DNA of 64,000 nucleotides from assembly GCA_022651005.1 (NCBI GenBank), contig JALCQD010000002.1, forward strand, positions 1 to 64,000. The letters are read 5' to 3'. Both the position numbers and the translations under genes were made by a program. This document shows positions 27,154 through 43,029 of this stretch, one piece after another. Numbering within the stretch: the stretch's first letter is position 1; every line of letters begins with the position of its first letter. The stretch comes from Bifidobacteriaceae bacterium (GTDB taxonomy: Bacteria; Actinomycetota; Actinomycetes; Actinomycetales; Bifidobacteriaceae). The notes below the pieces were generated by a model. The model was given only the letters and a program-made list of their open reading frames with translations, was not told the DNA's origin and did not search any database.

Positions 27154-27894
27154 ATGTTTGCGATGAATAAGCGTGTGGACCGCAAGCTCAACAAGAGCGT
27201 GGAACGTCTGCTGAAATCCGCGGGTGCGGAGGGTGTTATTCCCATAGTGGCGGCAGGCGAGCCCGTTCTCCGAGCTCAGTCCGAAAAATACGCTGGCCAA
27301 CTCAGTGAAAAGACGCTGACCCACCTCATCTCCGTGATGCGCACTACCATGCTGGAGGCGCCAGGTGTAGGACTCGCGGCTCCCCAGGTGGGCATTCCTC
27401 TTGCTTTCGCAGTGGTAGAAGACCACGTTTCACCCGATAGTGACTTTGATGATGACTACGATAACGACACTGCAGACGAGGCTTCTGATGCCGCAGTGAA
27501 CGAATCCACAGATTCCGACGTGATGGATCCGCGTGAAATTGCGGAATTCCCCTTCCACGTCATCATCAACCCCTCGTATGAGCCTGTTGCAGGCTCCGAG
27601 GAGCAGACCCGCAGCTTCTATGAGGGCTGTCTGTCGGTTCCTGGCTTTCAGGCGGTACGCAAGCGTTGGCTTGACATTAATGCCACGTGGCAGGATGAGG
27701 CCGGAACTAAGCACACGGAGCATCTCCATGGTTGGCCCGCGCGCATCTTCCAGCACGAGACGGACCACTTGAGCGGAGAGCTTTACATTGATCACGCAGA
27801 AATCCGTTCACTGAGCACGGATAACAACCTCGGCGAATATTGGTGGGAGCCGGTGCCGACTCGCGCCGCTGAGACGCTTGGCTTCGAACTCTAG
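27154..27894 (+). CDS. def: peptide deformylase with acidic insertion
   Basis: This 246-residue metalloenzyme removes the formyl group from nascent N-terminal Met. All three active-site motifs are present: GVGLAAPQ (motif 1), EGCLSVPG (motif 2, metal ligand C159) and H201-E-T-D-H205 (motif 3). An acidic insertion of about 35 residues (about 92-128, Asp/Glu/Ser-rich) separates motifs 1 and 2, making this longer than standard deformylases of about 170-200 residues. ATG 27154 has AGAGGAGGG upstream (27136-27144); ATG 27163 is an alternative. It is co-directional with glmM and converges with the membrane glycosyltransferase-like gene. Confidence 0.94.
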   Translation: MFAMNKRVDRKLNKSVERLLKSAGAEGVIPIVAAGEPVLRAQSEKYAGQLSEKTLTHLISVMRTTMLEAPGVGLAAPQVGIPLAFAVVEDHVSPDSDFDDDYDNDTADEASDAAVNESTDSDVMDPREIAEFPFHVIINPSYEPVAGSEEQTRSFYEGCLSVPGFQAVRKRWLDINATWQDEAGTKHTEHLHGWPARIFQHETDHLSGELYIDHAEIRSLSTDNNLGEYWWEPVPTRAAETLGFEL

Positions 27895-27929
27895 AGTTCT
27901 AGCGTTCTAGCGTCACGAGGAATATTTCT

Positions 27930-30443
27930 TTATACCCATTGCGTCCATGCGGTGAACCAGCCGCGTATTTCGAAGAAGATCTGTGGGGCATTGGCCATCA
28001 GATTGTCGATGCGTCCAGGCATGAGGAATGTCAGCGCTGCGATGACAAGCCCCACTCCCACGAGCGCGGCCACTCCGCTTCGCGCGAACGTTACCGCTTT
28101 TGACGTGTGAACCGTCACGTTCTTGAGTGCCACCGCGCGTGTACCGTTGGTGCCTGAAGCGGAGGTTTCGGACTCTCTCGGCTCCATGCTGAGCGACACA
28201 CGTTCTGAGGCCGATCGCTCGACGCGCTGACGTGCCCATTCCTCCAGAGCGCACGCGCCGGCAACAGCGGCGAGGCCAACACACCATCCGAAGTCGGCCA
28301 TGTATCGCCATGACAACCCGGCCTTATACGCGTCAAAAAGGCATTCAATGGCGCCTACACCGAGCAGCGAGAGTACGAATCCCCACATATGCAGGTGGCG
28401 CAATCGAGACCTCATTAATGCCGCAACGATTCCCAGCAGCGCAAACGGAACCAGCCAGAAGAAGCCTCCAGCGTGTGGCTCTGTGAGCTGCCAGCTGCTC
28501 AGCGGAGTCTGCGTGAGCGTGAGGAACGGGAAATGTGCGCTCAGATGGAGCGGCTGGAACAGGTAGTAGTACGTGATCGGGGCCACAAGGCTCACCGGTT
28601 CCTTGTAAGTGGTGAGGTCAGTGACGGTGAGCTGATAGTCGTTGCCGAAGTTCAACAGTGAGCCGAAGCGCCAGAAATTATAGGCGAGTACTGGCAGGCA
28701 GATGGCAATGGCGGGAAGCAGAGCGGCGGCGTCGTTGCCGAGAGAGCTCAGGGGACGCAGCGAGTGCTTCCTCCATGCTCGCGGGTTGAGATAGCTGAAG
28801 AAGCGGCCGGTTCGGATTTCCGGCCAAAAGACCACAAACGCGAGCAATGCGGCGAGAACGAACGTGGGGCGGCATCCCAGATTCGCTGCCATGCAGAGAA
28901 AACCGAAGCCGACGCGCGGCTTGGAAATCCATACGGAGCCCGGAGTGGCTCCCTTCCCCTCCAACAGCTGTTGTGGCGCTCCGTCGCTCACCGTCCACAT
29001 ATGCGACGGCAAGTGGCGCTTTGCATCGCGTGCTGCCTGCGGAGCTCTGTGCCCATTGGTGACGCGACGGGCACCAAGCCACAGCCACAGACCGAGCATC
29101 GTAAGGACGAGTGAGCTCAGCATCGGCACAGCGTAAAAGTTCAGGCGGAAGGCCAGGAAGAACAGATTCGCAGCGCTGAGGAAGCCCAGAATGCTCAGTA
29201 AGGCCATGCCCAGTGACGTTGAGGGGAAGTGGCGCACCATGACGCGGACTGCCAGCAACGTTGCGGTCAGAGCGAATAACCCAAGAAGCAGCACCACCAC
29301 GAATGTCGTCGGCAGGAATGCGCCACCCGGAATCCACAGTGAGGTGATTGCCTGGAACGGCACATAGAAGACTACAGCCGGCAGCACTCCGAAGTAGCAG
29401 TACCAGTGATCGTTCCAGAAGGCGTGATCCCAGAAAATCGGCGTCACACCTTGGGATAGCAACTGTGCTCGTACCTGTGTCGAATAAGGGTTGGAGGCGT
29501 GAGCGAGAGCATCGGGGACCGGAAGATCCAGCCACGGCAGGCCTCGCAGGAGGGAGTCCCCCAAGCGCGCGTATTGGTCGAAATCGTAGGTGTAGTCGCC
29601 GTTGGTGCTCCACTCGCTCAGTGGCTTATATCCACTTTGCGAAAACGCCACGGCACCGAGCACTGCCAGAAATGCGACGATAAATGCCGTGAGAATGCCT
29701 CGCTGAGATCGTGAGCCAGTGTCGAGACGAGTGCGGTACAGCCGCGAACCCGGGCGAAACCCGAGAAGGAAAGCGGCGATGAGCGCCATGATGGCGACCC
29801 GGAAAACGTTGATAGAGAAGGCGGGCCGCACGTTGACGCTCAGGCCAGCGTAGGCAAAGCTCGATTGCTCGGGCTGGAGGAACCATACTCGGATCTTCGC
29901 AACGCGCGTGGTCCGTGGTATCTGCAGGTAGGTGCTCGAAGGCGCTGCCGCAGAATAGCTCTGCGCGTTGCCTTTGATCCATTGGTGCGATCCTGCGGTC
30001 TGCATATCGATGCGCACGGTGGCCCACTTTTCGAAATCTGGGGCAGCGGCAGTGTAGCGCGTATCTGTTTTGTCGGTACGATCGGCCGGCTGTGCCGAGG
30101 TGGGGGTAAGCCGCAGGGACGTAATGGGGATACTGGCGTCGTTGTGCGGCAGATTTACAGTGACATAACTTTTTCCAGGATTTGTGACAGTGACGACGTC
30201 GGCGATTTTGGAGGGTGCGAGGCCCGAGGCAACGCTGACGGAACCTGCGGGAAGGTCAAGTGCGGTTGGTGCCCCCAGAGATGTCCAGAAGCTGAGATTG
30301 AAAACGAAGGCCTCGAAAAGAAGAATAATGAGAGCCGCTAGCAGTCCACGATGGTGGCGGTGGCAGAACCTGCTGATGCGAGCGGGCGACTGCTTCCGGC
30401 GCGCGTGGCCGAGCGAAGCGGTGGAGGGAGCGGTGGAGGTCAC
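27930..30443 (-). CDS. large polytopic membrane protein, probable GT-C-type glycosyltransferase
   Basis: This 837-residue protein has one N-terminal hydrophobic helix (about residues 33-52) and a predicted extracytoplasmic stretch of about 160 residues (Thr/Pro-rich). At least ten further hydrophobic segments run to the C terminus. The region after the second and third helices contains NGDYTYDFDQYARLG and, further on, FWDHAFWNDHWYCYFG. These are aromatic/acidic loops of the kind seen in GT-C fold enzymes such as polyprenol-phosphate sugar transferases, but I do not recognise a specific family. The start is GTG 30443 without a convincing ribosome-binding site. It is divergent from the 1219-residue protein gene, with 48 bases between. 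Confidence 0.6.
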   Translation of the reverse strand: MTSTAPSTASLGHARRKQSPARISRFCHRHHRGLLAALIILLFEAFVFNLSFWTSLGAPTALDLPAGSVSVASGLAPSKIADVVTVTNPGKSYVTVNLPHNDASIPITSLRLTPTSAQPADRTDKTDTRYTAAAPDFEKWATVRIDMQTAGSHQWIKGNAQSYSAAAPSSTYLQIPRTTRVAKIRVWFLQPEQSSFAYAGLSVNVRPAFSINVFRVAIMALIAAFLLGFRPGSRLYRTRLDTGSRSQRGILTAFIVAFLAVLGAVAFSQSGYKPLSEWSTNGDYTYDFDQYARLGDSLLRGLPWLDLPVPDALAHASNPYSTQVRAQLLSQGVTPIFWDHAFWNDHWYCYFGVLPAVVFYVPFQAITSLWIPGGAFLPTTFVVVLLLGLFALTATLLAVRVMVRHFPSTSLGMALLSILGFLSAANLFFLAFRLNFYAVPMLSSLVLTMLGLWLWLGARRVTNGHRAPQAARDAKRHLPSHMWTVSDGAPQQLLEGKGATPGSVWISKPRVGFGFLCMAANLGCRPTFVLAALLAFVVFWPEIRTGRFFSYLNPRAWRKHSLRPLSSLGNDAAALLPAIAICLPVLAYNFWRFGSLLNFGNDYQLTVTDLTTYKEPVSLVAPITYYYLFQPLHLSAHFPFLTLTQTPLSSWQLTEPHAGGFFWLVPFALLGIVAALMRSRLRHLHMWGFVLSLLGVGAIECLFDAYKAGLSWRYMADFGWCVGLAAVAGACALEEWARQRVERSASERVSLSMEPRESETSASGTNGTRAVALKNVTVHTSKAVTFARSGVAALVGVGLVIAALTFLMPGRIDNLMANAPQIFFEIRGWFTAWTQWV

Positions 30444-30491
30444 ACAATTATTCTATTGGCTCATGTCTGGTTGCATTGGGAGAATTGCCAT

Positions 30492-37274
<6,783 letters not shown>

Positions 37275-37360
37275 AACCGCCCTCGGGCATATCAATTCTG
37301 GCGTCACGCTGATTCTCTGATTGGCAGTGAAGGGCATTCTCGAACACGAAGGATGGTGCA

Positions 37361-38014
37361 ATGGAGGAATATTCACAGGCGATGGGTAGCTCGGAATCGA
37401 TTGTCATTACGAAGGCGTCTTCAAGCGATCTCGCAGCAATGGAGGACATCTGTATCAAAACGGCGGATCAGGGGCATAACCCCTTGCCGGAGCGCGCTTT
37501 TCCGCAGTTTTTGCCGGCGATTTGGCTTACCCCTTATATGACCGAAACACGAGATGCCACCTGCTTGGTTGCACGTGAGGCGGCCCATCGGGAACATGTT
37601 GTCGGGTATTGCATTAGCGCGTGGGACGCCGAGAGCTTCGAACGGAATCTTCGGATGGCGTGGTATCCAAAGGTGCGTGCTCATTATGCGGAGCGCATGG
37701 ATGATTTTACTAAGGCGGACAGAGCTCTTTGGAACATCATGTCACGCCCTGCAACATTTTCTGGCGACTGGGTGAAAAGGTATCCCGCAGAAACCCACAT
37801 TGATATCTTGTCGGAGGGGCGAGGATTCGGGTTGGGACGTCGGCTCATAGAAAGCATGGAGAAGGAACTTCAGCGTCATGGAGTTAGAGGATTTCATCTC
37901 GGTGTCGATCCCCTGAATACTAATGCGCAGGCTTTCTATGAGCATCTTGGGCTTGAATTGCTTGTGCCAGTAAGTGCCGGTGGCCCAACATATGGCAGGG
38001 TCTTGCAAGAATAA
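37361..38014 (+). CDS. GNAT-family N-acetyltransferase
   Basis: This 217-residue acetyltransferase has a GNAT core in the C-terminal half. GFGLGRRLIESMEKEL is the acetyl-CoA loop, followed by GFHLGVDPLNTNAQAFYEHLGLELL, a classic beta-5/alpha-4/beta-6 end. The N-terminal half (TADQGHNPL and similar) is less conserved. The substrate is unknown. ATG 37361 follows AAGGAT. It sits alone between the ligA unit and mrp and is slightly less GC-rich in codon use than its neighbours. Confidence 0.83.
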   Translation: MEEYSQAMGSSESIVITKASSSDLAAMEDICIKTADQGHNPLPERAFPQFLPAIWLTPYMTETRDATCLVAREAAHREHVVGYCISAWDAESFERNLRMAWYPKVRAHYAERMDDFTKADRALWNIMSRPATFSGDWVKRYPAETHIDILSEGRGFGLGRRLIESMEKELQRHGVRGFHLGVDPLNTNAQAFYEHLGLELLVPVSAGGPTYGRVLQE

Positions 38015-38169
38015 AGCTGCCACCCCTCCCGGAAGATCAATAATTACAGGAGCCACGGAAAGTATTTCTTTGTAGAGTTGCCGGGAATATCTTCTTGAGT
38101 GTTCCGGGTCATTTCAATAAGCTGGCAGGGGCGTATGCCGGCGGTTGGCATGCTGCGAGGAAAGGCACT

Positions 38170-39351
38170 ATGGCAGACCAGAGTATCTCCGATATCTCCC
38201 AGAAAATCGAGAGTGACGTTTTCGAGCGTCTTGGGCATGTAATTGACCCCGAGCTTGGCCGATCGATCACCGATCTCAAAATGGTGACAGGCGTGGACGC
38301 CACGTTGCGCACAGAAGACTCCGGCTACTCCATTCCTCTCCAGGCGGCAGAGGGAGAGCCCATATACGACGTCAACGTCAATCTCGAGCTCACGGTGGCT
38401 GGGTGCCCACTTACGGAGCACATTCTTGACGGCATCACTGCAGCAGTCACGACGTATCCGGACGTGATGCTCATCCCCAAGGTCAACGTGTCGTCCATGA
38501 GTCAGGAGAAGCTCTCCGGGCTGGTGGAGGAACTCAAGGCGGCGCGCCGCGAAAACCCGTTCTCCAATCCGCAGTCCAAAACTAAAATCTTCGCCGTGGT
38601 CTCAGGCAAGGGAGGCGTCGGCAAATCGTCGGTGAGCGCGAATCTCGCCGCAACTTTCGTCGCTCTCGGCTACGACACCGCCGCCATCGACGCTGATATC
38701 TATGGCTTCTCTCTGCCGAATTTGTTCGGTGTGCGGTCCCAGCCCACCAATCTCGACGGCATGCTCATGCCGGTGACGCAATGGGGCGTCAAACTCATGT
38801 CCATCGGCATGTTCGCAGGCACTGACAAAGCCATTCTGTGGCGTGGCCCGCGTCTGCAGCGCTCCCTGCAGCAATTCCTCTCCGACGTGTGGTGGGGGAA
38901 ACCGGATGTGCTCGTGCTGGATCTCGCTCCGGGGACCGGCGACATGGCCATCTCCGTGGCGCAGATGCTACCCAACGCCGAACTCATTGTGGTGACCACT
39001 CCGCAGCCCTCCGCTTCCGATATCGCCGTGCGTGCGGGGCTCATCTCTCTGCAGCTGCCCGGACATGTACGTGGCGTGGTTGAAAACATGAGCTGGTACG
39101 AGCATAAAGGAGAAAAACTACGCATTTTTGGTGAGGGTGGGGGAGAGCGTGTGGCCTCTCAACTCACGAAGGCCGTGGGCTACGATGTGCCGTTGTTGGG
39201 CCAGCTGCCCCTCGAAACTGACATTCGTACGGACGCGGAATCGGGGCGTCCGGCAGTGTTGAACGCCGACGGCGAGCTTGCGGGAACGCCCTTGAGTGAG
39301 CGCTTTGTGAGCATTGCCGAGCAGCTGATGGGGAAAGCTCACAAAGACTAG
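38170..39351 (+). CDS. mrp: Mrp/ApbC-family P-loop ATPase (Fe-S cluster carrier type)
   Basis: This 393-residue protein has an N-terminal MIP18/DUF59 domain (about residues 20-120, with HVIDPELGRSITDLKMV) and a SIMIBI ATPase domain with deviant Walker A GKGGVGKSS (about residues 146-154; K152). LAPGTGDMAISVAQ and NMSWYEHKGEKLRIFGEGGG follow. Known Mrp/ApbC proteins bind a transferable Fe-S cluster through a CxxC in that last region; here the CxxC is absent. ATG 38170 has GGAAAGG upstream and is preferred to the in-frame GTG at 38095. It converges on the MocR-type regulator with five bases between them. Confidence 0.9.
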   Translation: MADQSISDISQKIESDVFERLGHVIDPELGRSITDLKMVTGVDATLRTEDSGYSIPLQAAEGEPIYDVNVNLELTVAGCPLTEHILDGITAAVTTYPDVMLIPKVNVSSMSQEKLSGLVEELKAARRENPFSNPQSKTKIFAVVSGKGGVGKSSVSANLAATFVALGYDTAAIDADIYGFSLPNLFGVRSQPTNLDGMLMPVTQWGVKLMSIGMFAGTDKAILWRGPRLQRSLQQFLSDVWWGKPDVLVLDLAPGTGDMAISVAQMLPNAELIVVTTPQPSASDIAVRAGLISLQLPGHVRGVVENMSWYEHKGEKLRIFGEGGGERVASQLTKAVGYDVPLLGQLPLETDIRTDAESGRPAVLNADGELAGTPLSERFVSIAEQLMGKAHKD

Positions 39352-39356
39352 AAGAC

Positions 39357-40757
39357 TTAGAGGTATTCCCACAGGAAGTCTTTGAGCCGGGTCAGGCCGC
39401 TTTCGAAATCGCCAATATCATTGATGGAGGTCATCGACACCCGGAGGAATTGCGCGTCGCTTTGCGCCCCAGCGAGGAATCTGTCTGAATGATAGAACGT
39501 GAGTCCCTGTGCAAGGCCTCGGCGCTCGAGGTGTGTTCCGCTGATGTCACTGGTGATGGCGATCCACCGGAAGAGTTGCGCTCGACGATGGCCATCAGCG
39601 GTGAGCGCGGGTGCTGCAGAGGGAAATAGTCGATCGAAAATGGAATTCGTGCGGTGGGCGAGTTCTCGCTTTTTTAGGATGATGGCATCTGCTGTTCCCG
39701 AGAGAATGGCGCGCGTGACGATTTCGGCATCAAGCGCTGTGGTTTTCATAGTGACGTTGATGAGGGCCTCCGTAATTTTGTTCCGAAAGCGTGGAGGAAC
39801 CACGAGATAGGCCACACGCAGCCCCACCGAGAGGGGCTTCGTCATGCTGAAAATATATGCGGTGGAGTCGGGTGCGAGCGAGAACAGAGAGGGGAGCGCA
39901 GGGTCGGGGGTATGCAAGAAGCTGTCGTAGGCGTCCTCGATGACGAGGATCCTATGAGACTTCGCGATTTCTGCGGTTGCGATGCGGCGTTCGCGTGACA
40001 TCTGAAGTCCCGTGGGATTGTTGCAGTCGGGCATGAGATACAGACCATGGATGCGCTCGCGTGCGCAGGCTGCCTCGAGGAGATCAGGCCGCATTCCCTC
40101 GGAGTCGCTGGGAATGGCGATGAGGTGGATGTGGCACATGCGAGCGAGAGAGATGAAGTTGGCGTAGGTGAACTGATCCACGGCGATGCGGTTTCCGGCT
40201 TTGAAAAGACCGAGAAGCAGGAGAGTAAGGGCGTTTTGACCGCCCGAGGTAATTGTGAGCTGGTCCTCGGCGAAATCCGTGATTCCGTATCGCGCAAGGT
40301 AGTGGCGCGCAACGGTTTTGTGGAGGGGCTGCCCCGTAGGAGCCGAGTCTGTGAGTAGTGACGTGACGTTGCTCTGCTGTGCCACATCACGAATGATGGG
40401 GGCGAGCAGGCGGCCGTAATTCGCAAAGGCGGAAACGGATCCGAAATCAGCCGGAGAGGGATTTTCATCGCCGATTCCCTTGCCGATGGTGATGGTGTCT
40501 GTGGCACTGGCCGTCACGAAGGTTCCCCTTCCGGTGACGGCGCGCGTGATGCCCTCCTCTTCGCTGATCTTATAGGCTTTTGTCACTGTTGAGAGGTTCA
40601 CGCCGAGGAACGAAGCGAGGCGTCGTTGGGGTGGTAACTTCATTCCTGGCAGAAGCGTGCCGGAGACGATGTCGTCGTGAAGTGCGCGTGCTAGCGAACG
40701 GTAGATTGGGGTGGAAAGTCGCGCCGGATCGGGCATCCAGGAAAGAGACGGTGACAT
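39357..40757 (-). CDS. MocR-type GntR/aminotransferase transcription regulator
   Basis: This 466-residue fusion has an N-terminal winged-helix GntR domain (about residues 10-75, with the PPQRRLASFLGVNLSTVTKAY recognition region) joined to a fold-type I aminotransferase domain. The putative PLP lysine is K307 in IFSMTKPLSVGLRVAY. Regulators of this kind control genes for vitamin B6, GABA/amino acid or polyamine metabolism using PLP/ligand. ATG 40757 gives the MSPSLSW start, with only a weak ribosome-binding site; an alternative TTG lies at 40820. Its divergent neighbour is an acetyltransferase, the probable target, with an inverted repeat in the gap. Confidence 0.9.
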   Translation of the reverse strand: MSPSLSWMPDPARLSTPIYRSLARALHDDIVSGTLLPGMKLPPQRRLASFLGVNLSTVTKAYKISEEEGITRAVTGRGTFVTASATDTITIGKGIGDENPSPADFGSVSAFANYGRLLAPIIRDVAQQSNVTSLLTDSAPTGQPLHKTVARHYLARYGITDFAEDQLTITSGGQNALTLLLLGLFKAGNRIAVDQFTYANFISLARMCHIHLIAIPSDSEGMRPDLLEAACARERIHGLYLMPDCNNPTGLQMSRERRIATAEIAKSHRILVIEDAYDSFLHTPDPALPSLFSLAPDSTAYIFSMTKPLSVGLRVAYLVVPPRFRNKITEALINVTMKTTALDAEIVTRAILSGTADAIILKKRELAHRTNSIFDRLFPSAAPALTADGHRRAQLFRWIAITSDISGTHLERRGLAQGLTFYHSDRFLAGAQSDAQFLRVSMTSINDIGDFESGLTRLKDFLWEYL

Positions 40758-40807
40758 GACTAAAGATTCGGGCAAGGTGTGTATCTCTTTTCTGCTGATT
40801 ATGTGCC

Positions 40808-40831
40808 ATACAATAATCAAATTATTTGTAT
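40808..40831. promoter_or_regulatory. imperfect inverted repeat in MocR/GNAT divergent region
   Basis: ATACAATAAT (40808-40817) and ATTATTTGTAT (40821-40831) are inverted around CAA, with one unpaired base. The repeat is AT-rich in a GC-rich background and sits 50-74 bases before the regulator start, 70-93 before the GNAT start. It is a plausible operator for the adjacent MocR-type protein. Confidence 0.55.
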
Positions 40832-40900
40832 GTTCGCAATCCTAGATTCTTTGCTGTACCGATGCCACTGGGGCATTGAGGTTATGGGGAAGGGAATGCG

Positions 40901-41392
40901 ATGCTGGCGAAGAACGTGAATTTTCGAGAGATCGTGCCGAGTGATAATCAGAAGATTAAATCAATCATTCGGACTGATCTGGAGGAGTTTGGCAGGGCCA
41001 TTCCTGGGTCGACCTATTACGACACTGTTCTCGATACTCTTGCGCAATCCTATGATGACACTCCCCGAGCCGCTTATTGGGTGGTGGAGGTCGATGGGGA
41101 GATTGTGGGCGGAGTGGGCATTGGGCCATTCCCTTTTCCCGGAACGGCCGAGGTGCAAAAATTCTTTTTCACGCCCGCGGCGCGAGGGAAAGGCATTGGG
41201 CATGCGGCTTTTGACATAGCGGAGGCAAAGGCGCGCGACTATGGCTACACGCAGCTGTATATCGAGACCTTTAACAACTTCAAGGGCGCGTGTGGACTCT
41301 ACGAGCACGTGGGGTTTAGCAGGATCGATCATCCGCTTGCTGCGGCCTCGCATCCTGCGTGCAACACCTGGTACGTCAAAGAATTGGTGTGA
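40901..41392 (+). CDS. GNAT-family N-acetyltransferase
   Basis: This 163-residue single-domain GNAT has VQKFFFTPAARGKGIGHAAFDIAEAKARD, carrying the RGKGIG acetyl-CoA pyrophosphate loop, and a YEHVGFSRI C-terminal motif. The likely role is modification of a small amine or amino acid. The divergent MocR-type regulator shares the 143-base promoter region and probably controls it. ATG 40901 follows GGGAATGC. It resembles short PhnO/RimI-like acetyltransferases, but no specific substrate is recognised. Confidence 0.85.
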   Translation: MLAKNVNFREIVPSDNQKIKSIIRTDLEEFGRAIPGSTYYDTVLDTLAQSYDDTPRAAYWVVEVDGEIVGGVGIGPFPFPGTAEVQKFFFTPAARGKGIGHAAFDIAEAKARDYGYTQLYIETFNNFKGACGLYEHVGFSRIDHPLAAASHPACNTWYVKELV

Positions 41393-41409
41393 CGAACGCG
41401 GGCGGGGTG

Positions 41410-43029
41410 CTAACGCAATCGAATCGATAGAGATGAGTTTACTGTGCCCGTTCGCGCCAACGCCCATTCGATGCTGGTGCAAGCCGCGAGGAATCGCGCA
41501 TCGTGAGACACGAGGATCAACGCTCCAGGATAGCTGCCCAGAGCATTGCCGAGCGCCTCGATGGAGTGTAAGTCCAAGTGATTCGTCGGCTCATCCATGA
41601 TGATGATTTCGGGTGCGTCCGTCACAATCCCCAGGCAGAGCAATAGTTTGCGTAACTCCCCTGGGGAAGGTGCTTCTCCAGAGAGAAGCCGGTCGGGATC
41701 CGAATTCAGTTGCGCGACGCCAGAAAGAACCTGTGCATGGTCAGTGGAATCGAGCCTTTCCAAGGAGACGAGGGCTCGCTTGGCGTCGTCATCGGTGGTC
41801 TCCTGTGGAATGAACAGATAGGGAAGTGGATCATCGGAGGTTGCCATTTTCTCGAGTTCCGCATGAATGCGAGTAATGAGGGTGGTCTTGCCTGTACCGT
41901 TGGGGCCGTCGACGCCGATGTGGTCAAGGGGGCCAACGCTGAGCTCTGGAATAAGCAGCCCGGGTGTGGCACTATCTGCATTATCCGTGGCGTCGTCATT
42001 GGAAGACTGTTCCTGAAGCAGCGGGTCGAACGCGAGCTTCTGTGCGTCCATGTGCACCACCTCGCGCCGGTGACTCGCTGCGGCACCAATGAAGAGCTCG
42101 CCGTCGTAACGCTTGGCTGCTGTCTCGAGGGACTCCACGCGTTCATGGGCCGCCGACACCTGAGAATCAATCCGAGCGCTCGCAGCTCCCGCGCGCCCAT
42201 CTTTCCCGGTGTAAATTGCCATGCCGCGCTTGGCGAAGGCGTCACGATCCTTTGGGTCGATCTTGTCTCCACGCCGCTTCTGTGCGGACTGTGCGGCCTC
42301 GTGGACGCGGTCTGCTTTGACGGAGTCGATACGTGCCGCAGTCCGTCTGGCATTTTTGAGATCTCGGGCCTCCGCAAGATTACTTCGGTTCAGTGACGCC
42401 GATGCTTCCGTGTAATTTCCTGGGCGCGCTGTGAGTACTGTACGGTTGCCAACGCCGGTGTGCCGCCGTTCGAAGAAGAGACAGCGGTCTGCCACCGCGT
42501 CGATGAGTTCGACGTCGTGCGAGATGAGAATGCCGATGCCCTTAAATCCTGTGATGGCAGTGGCGATAGCATGCCGAGTATCCGCATCCACATGATTCGT
42601 CGGCTCGTCGAGTACGAGTACGTCGGGAGCAAGAGCCAGCGAACACGCGATCTGAACGCGTTTCTTCTCTCCGCCAGACAGCGTATCGTAGCGCCACGCC
42701 CAGTCGTCGCCGATTCCGAGCGCGTCTCGTACCTGCAGAGTCTCAGCGGACCAATCGTTGGCAAAATCGTCAAGGTTCTGAGGCTGTTGAGTGGTTTCTT
42801 GCGGGCAATAAGCAGTGATGTAACTGCCCGGGGCTGGCGTAATAGTGCCGTGCTCTGCATGGAGCTCGCCCAGGGCGATGCGAATGAGAGTGGTCTTGCC
42901 GATGCCGTTGTCTCCGAGAACAGCCGTCCAGCCGGTAGAGAATGTGGCACTGACATCTTCGAAGAGAGCTTCGGGCGCACCTTCATAGGAGAAGGTCAGA
43001 TGAGAAAGCGAAATATTTGAATAAGACAT
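41410..43029 (-). CDS. ABC-F family ATPase (ribosome-associated)
   Basis: This 539-residue protein has two ABC cassettes and no membrane helices. Walker A motifs are GDNGIGKTT (K45) and GPNGTGKTT. LSGGEKKR is the first signature, while the second reads SPGELRK instead of SGGE. Both Walker B motifs carry DEPTNH. The inter-cassette region (about 195-345) is a charged helical arm, shorter than in many antibiotic-resistance ABC-F proteins. ABC-F proteins act on ribosomes as translation factors or resistance proteins; which applies here cannot be told. It lies downstream of glnA on the same strand but behind glnA's terminator. ATG 43029 follows GAGGATTTC. Confidence 0.87.
   Translation of the reverse strand: MSYSNISLSHLTFSYEGAPEALFEDVSATFSTGWTAVLGDNGIGKTTLIRIALGELHAEHGTITPAPGSYITAYCPQETTQQPQNLDDFANDWSAETLQVRDALGIGDDWAWRYDTLSGGEKKRVQIACSLALAPDVLVLDEPTNHVDADTRHAIATAITGFKGIGILISHDVELIDAVADRCLFFERRHTGVGNRTVLTARPGNYTEASASLNRSNLAEARDLKNARRTAARIDSVKADRVHEAAQSAQKRRGDKIDPKDRDAFAKRGMAIYTGKDGRAGAASARIDSQVSAAHERVESLETAAKRYDGELFIGAAASHRREVVHMDAQKLAFDPLLQEQSSNDDATDNADSATPGLLIPELSVGPLDHIGVDGPNGTGKTTLITRIHAELEKMATSDDPLPYLFIPQETTDDDAKRALVSLERLDSTDHAQVLSGVAQLNSDPDRLLSGEAPSPGELRKLLLCLGIVTDAPEIIIMDEPTNHLDLHSIEALGNALGSYPGALILVSHDARFLAACTSIEWALARTGTVNSSLSIRLR

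Noticed and set aside
27896-27912. GTTCTAGC tandem copies after def as a repeat array
   Set aside because: Only two adjoining 8-base copies; too short to be a meaningful repeat or CRISPR.
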